Assembly: GCA_002633005.1 (NCBI GenBank)
Contig: NMRA01000093.1
Location: forward strand, 702,360 to 766,359
Reading direction: 5' to 3'
DNA from: Phoronis australis
Taxonomy: Eukaryota; Phoronida; Phoronidae
DNA: 64,000 nt
Shown here: piece after piece, positions 62,401 through 64,000 of the stretch
How positions within the stretch are numbered: position 1 is the first letter of the stretch
Layout of the letters: every line of letters starts with the position of its first letter
Program-made: the position numbers and the translations under genes
The notes under the pieces: generated by a model
The model's database searches: none
The model's input: the letters and a program-made list of their open reading frames with translations, nothing else
What the model was told of the DNA's origin: nothing

Positions 62401-64000
62401 AACACGATATTTATTTCTTTCACACAACAAGATATTTATTTCTTTCACACAAGCCTATTTATTTTTGGAACGATACATCACCTGGAAAAGTTTCCTTTTT
62501 TTGTCATTTTGTCATTGCAAGCTCTGTCCTTTGTAATTGATAGTAATTATTGAATTTGGGGTGGCCAATACTGTCTCTTTCTAAAATTCTGTACAACGTC
62601 CAACCTCTCCCCCAAACTGGAGTACTTTTGCTTTGTGGCTTTTTCTAGAATTTAAGACTGGTTTGAAATAGATAAAACGTCTAAATTTTATCTCTTGTTG
62701 AACACAAACTTTTTGCTTTGGAACAAGTTGAAAAGGTCAGAATATTACGGATGTTTGATGAAAGTTTCCCGCATTGCTGCTGAATCTCTAATTGCCCATG
62801 TCTTTTTCTACAGCCTCGACTTCGGTGTCTCATTCACATAGTGCGCAAAGTATCAACGAATCAGCGGGACTTTGTCACGGCCGTCTTACCCGAGGCCATA
62901 CTTTGCACACGAGAGGTCGCTGTTAAGGCGAGGGGAGCTGCTTACCTACTGCTGAACGAGATGTGTAACGCCGTGGTCAGGTGGTCAGATGGAACAGACG
63001 AAGGTAGGTGGTAAAGTGTCTGAAGATGGGTGAGGGTTGGGCGTGAAATCTCAAAACACTCTGGGGATGTTCATGGCTGTTGTCACACCTTGTCTTGTCA
63101 CCAAATGACCATAAAATTTACGGTTAACATTACAGTTGGGAGATGCTTAGACAAAAACGTAATCAGTTTATTTGCCTGCAATTCAGTTGGACTTTAAAGT
63201 GCCTTGCCATGCAAATTGTAGTGTAAATAATTGAATGTTACAACAGTTAAATAGTGTCCATTTTACACTGATTACTTGATATTGTAACTGTGAACAAATG
63301 CAGCTCTTAAAAACTGGACGAGTTTATCTCTGTAGCTTGAGTGATGCATAATGATTTGTTGCCTTGTGGCAGCAGATGGAGTGTAGAAGTTTAAAGCATA
63401 GGTTTTATTGTCTGTATTTTGTAAATGTGAATGCTCTTCATTTAGGTGTAATTCAGCTAAATCTGTGTTGCTCATTTCAGACAGTATATGTGATTTCTTC
63501 TCGCTGGTCTTGGCTGGTCTTGCTGGGAGACCGCACATGATATCTAGCACTCTTTTGGCTCTAACTTCTCTTGTACATAACTTTAAAGGTAAGTAGACAA
63601 TATCTTTGTGCTCGTTGATAACGGCTCTGTGAATGCTTTCAGTGGTGTTGTGTATACTGGCCAATGAAATACTACTTTTTTCATTGTGCTGGATATCGTG
63701 CTTGCATGGCGTTACATCTGTGGTAGATAGAACTAGACTTGTGGTATAGGTTGAACGTGTCGTTTTGACCCTGTTCTCTCGGTGCCCGTGTCTACTCATT
63801 GTTTCCTGAGAGTTGACTCAGTGAACTGCTAACATCCTGGGTCTTAGTAAGTGAAACAAACAATGTGTGTCTGTTGCAATTAAGGCTCGTTATAACATGA
63901 TTTCCTTTATTAGAACTGTATTGCAAGGATGTTGCTTAGATCTACAGTGTAACGTAAACATTTTAGTCAAATACAAGATCATGGTATGTAACTATATGAA
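47320..64000 (+). CDS. RRP12: RRP12 homolog, ribosome-biogenesis HEAT-repeat protein (5' part, 22 coding exons)
   Basis: RRP12 is a nuclear/nucleolar HEAT-repeat protein needed for maturation and export of pre-ribosomal subunits (known from yeast and human). Twenty-two exons with consistent phases give about 930 residues, against about 1297 for human RRP12 as recalled; the rest lies beyond the window. Family landmarks in order: the N-terminal [102 protein letters not shown] (NUC173-type region), [46 protein letters not shown] and [12 protein letters not shown]. The start at 47320 is the first ATG after an in-frame TAA (47293-47295). Exon 21 is present twice (61926-62115 and 62814-63003). Including both would shift the frame. 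Confidence 0.96.
47894..48105 (+). CDS. RRP12: RRP12 exon 2
   Basis: Residues 49-119, phase 1 in and 0 out. The start is variable and acidic; the end is conserved, [20 protein letters not shown] then ALHKE, like human SDCTNVTFSKVQRFW. Confidence 0.93.
48350..48591. mobile_element. MITE in RRP12 intron 2
   Basis: The ends TACTGTATTCGCCGTAATAG and (reversed) TACCGTATTCGCTGTAATAA form about 26-base terminal inverted repeats, with CCGCCC/GGGCGG and AAGCGCCC subterminal motifs. It is 242 bp and non-coding. The GCGCCCTGGGCGGTTA motif also appears near the left end of 27101-29022, suggesting related families. Confidence 0.85.
48714..48797 (+). CDS. RRP12: RRP12 exon 3
   Basis: 28 codons, phase 0 on both sides, residues 120-147: [20 protein letters not shown] then ETEYFAAL, close to the human sequence. 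Confidence 0.93.
49429..49505 (+). CDS. RRP12: RRP12 exon 4
   Basis: Residues 148-172, phase 0 in and 2 out: [20 protein letters not shown] then SLAIK. Donor GTGAGT. Confidence 0.92.
49774..49879 (+). CDS. RRP12: RRP12 exon 5
   Basis: Residues 173-208, phase 2 in and 0 out: [20 protein letters not shown] and onward, matching human RVPSPVLIKKFSDTSKAF. Donor GTGAGT. Confidence 0.92.
50494..50610 (+). CDS. RRP12: RRP12 exon 6
   Basis: 39 codons, phase 0 on both sides, residues 209-247: [20 protein letters not shown] ending [11 protein letters not shown]. The donor GTTAGA is weaker than its neighbours. Confidence 0.92.
50985..51123 (+). CDS. RRP12: RRP12 exon 7
   Basis: Residues 248-293, phase 0 in and 1 out: [20 protein letters not shown] then the conserved [20 protein letters not shown]. 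Acceptor TTGCTTAAAG, donor GTTAGT. Confidence 0.93.
51483..51604 (+). CDS. RRP12: RRP12 exon 8
   Basis: Residues 294-334, phase 1 in and 0 out: [20 protein letters not shown], then [13 protein letters not shown], as in human ETLLRVMTLSHV. Confidence 0.93.
52556..52654 (+). CDS. RRP12: RRP12 exon 9
   Basis: 33 codons, phase 0 on both sides, residues 335-367: [20 protein letters not shown] then ELNAQLIT, as in human [24 protein letters not shown]. Confidence 0.94.
53727..53818 (+). CDS. RRP12: RRP12 exon 10
   Basis: Residues 368-397, phase 0 in and 2 out: [20 protein letters not shown] then [10 protein letters not shown]. Strong match to the human [15 protein letters not shown] block. Confidence 0.94.
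53923..54010. repeat. 30-bp tandem repeat, about 3 copies, RRP12 intron 10
   Basis: The unit CAGTACAAGACTAAAGTAAT plus TGAAGACAGA is repeated. The last unit is diverged. It keeps short frames open on both strands by chance. Confidence 0.9.
54571..54682 (+). CDS. RRP12: RRP12 exon 11
   Basis: Residues 398-435, phase 2 in and 0 out: [20 protein letters not shown] then [13 protein letters not shown]. Matches the human LGLGHLPRFFGTAVTCLLS region with moderate identity. Confidence 0.9.
55229..55408 (+). CDS. RRP12: RRP12 exon 12
   Basis: 60 codons, phase 0 on both sides, residues 436-495. It begins [10 protein letters not shown] and holds the conserved [17 protein letters not shown] block. Human: MFRAVEEGLTYKFHAAW. 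The middle stretch is variable. Confidence 0.94.
55867..56045 (+). CDS. RRP12: RRP12 exon 13
   Basis: Residues 496-554, phase 0 in and 2 out: [20 protein letters not shown], then [20 protein letters not shown]. Donor GTGAGT. Confidence 0.94.
56497..56618 (+). CDS. RRP12: RRP12 exon 14
   Basis: Residues 555-595, phase 2 in and 1 out: [20 protein letters not shown] then [17 protein letters not shown], nearly as in human. Confidence 0.95.
56833..56948 (+). CDS. RRP12: RRP12 exon 15
   Basis: Residues 596-634, phase 1 in and 0 out: [20 protein letters not shown] then [15 protein letters not shown], one of the strongest family blocks. Confidence 0.95.
58131..58254 (+). CDS. RRP12: RRP12 exon 16
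   Basis: Residues 635-675, phase 0 in and 1 out: [20 protein letters not shown], as in human SFKGLARTLGMAISERPDL. Donor GTGAGT. Confidence 0.94.
58605..58756 (+). CDS. RRP12: RRP12 exon 17
   Basis: Residues 676-726, phase 1 in and 0 out: [20 protein letters not shown], then [17 protein letters not shown]. Acceptor TTGTTGTAG. Confidence 0.94.
58867..58943 (-). mobile_element. tRNA-derived SINE or tRNA pseudogene in RRP12 intron 17
   Basis: On the minus strand CATTGTACTGTAATCAGTTA is followed by GGTCGGAGGTTTGAATCCAC. This is a recognisable anticodon arm, variable region and T arm with box B (GGTTTGAATCC). The 5' half is degraded, so a working tRNA is unlikely. Confidence 0.5.
59374..59441 (+). 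CDS. RRP12: RRP12 exon 18
   Basis: Residues 727-748, phase 0 in and 2 out: [20 protein letters not shown] then FK. Human: LVNSLLEKASEKVLD. Confidence 0.9.
59801..59894 (+). CDS. RRP12: RRP12 exon 19
   Basis: Residues 749-780, phase 2 in and 0 out: [20 protein letters not shown] then [11 protein letters not shown]. Confidence 0.91.
60938..61090 (+). CDS. RRP12: RRP12 exon 20
   Basis: 51 codons, phase 0 on both sides, residues 781-831: [20 protein letters not shown], then [20 protein letters not shown]. Human: VQKKAYRVLEEVC. Confidence 0.93.
61467..62221. repeat. Tandem block containing RRP12 exon 21, copy 1
   Basis: From AGCGCGTAGCGTCAAGG to CACCAAATGAC, directly followed by an N (62222) and then a second copy. 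It differs from copy 2 by scattered substitutions and by lacking about 100 bp of intron. It includes a full exon with splice sites. Confidence 0.93.
61926..62115 (+). CDS. RRP12: RRP12 exon 21, first copy
   Basis: Residues 832-894, phase 0 in and 1 out: [20 protein letters not shown], then [18 protein letters not shown]. Acceptor TTTTTTCTACAG, donor GTAGGT. The second copy encodes the identical peptide, with two silent base differences. Confidence 0.93.
62223..63109. repeat. Tandem block containing RRP12 exon 21, copy 2
   Basis: Begins immediately after the N and ends CACCAAATGAC, after which unique sequence follows. It is longer than copy 1 mainly because of an intronic segment at about 62588-62690, and it has a repeated TTTATTTCTTTCACACAA. 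Confidence 0.93.
62814..63003 (+). CDS. RRP12: RRP12 exon 21, second copy
   Basis: 190 bases, same peptide and same splice sites as 61926-62115. Phase 0 in and 1 out means only one copy can be used in a transcript; both together would frameshift. It is probably the other allele at a contig joint. Confidence 0.9.
63481..63588 (+). CDS. RRP12: RRP12 exon 22 (last in window)
   Basis: Residues 895-930, phase 1 in and 1 out: [20 protein letters not shown] then [13 protein letters not shown], like human SCSILALTHLLFEFK. Donor GTAAGT. The gene continues past 64000. Confidence 0.93.

Noticed and set aside
63272-63799. 175-codon minus-strand frame
   Set aside because: It is antisense to RRP12 exon 22 and runs through its splice sites. 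It shows no protein similarity I recognise.

Overview
The window is nuclear DNA from an animal. It has GT-AG introns in every recognisable gene, long AT-rich introns, many short inverted-repeat elements, and three isolated single N bases plus one 646-base N block. The gene set (tincar, FAM204A, RRP12), the intron-rich structure and the apparent allelic duplications fit a highly polymorphic invertebrate, probably marine. A deuterostome such as a hemichordate or lancelet, or a lophotrochozoan, would fit. The sequence alone does not settle the species.

Layout. 1-5333 holds two diverged copies (about 2.25 kb each) of one segment, with a single N exactly at the end of the first copy. No gene could be named there, only possible exon-like ORFs. 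5334-12382 is a largely non-coding upstream region with a few short inverted-repeat elements. 12418-36178 (+) is a homolog of tincar, an eight-transmembrane protein, in two coding exons separated by a 21.7 kb intron. That intron contains the sequence gap, a TIR-bounded element, a long hairpin and several tandem repeats. 36179-38663 is its probable 3' UTR. 39584-44600 (-) is a complete FAM204A homolog in eight coding exons, convergent with tincar. 44601-47319 is the spacer between two divergent genes and carries an 18-bp minisatellite and foldback repeats. 47320 to the window end (+) is the first 22 coding exons (about 930 residues) of RRP12, a HEAT-repeat ribosome-biogenesis factor that continues beyond the window. 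One RRP12 exon is present twice, in tandem duplicated blocks joined at a single N.

How the parts relate. The three genes do not form a pathway. RRP12 acts in pre-ribosome maturation and export, tincar is a plasma-membrane-type protein of developing tissues in flies, and FAM204A is conserved but uncharacterised. FAM204A and RRP12 are head-to-head here, and both human orthologs lie on chromosome 10q as far as I recall, which suggests retained ancestral linkage. All splice junctions were read by eye: exon phases match across every junction. Homology calls rest on remembered family motifs, since no search could be run.
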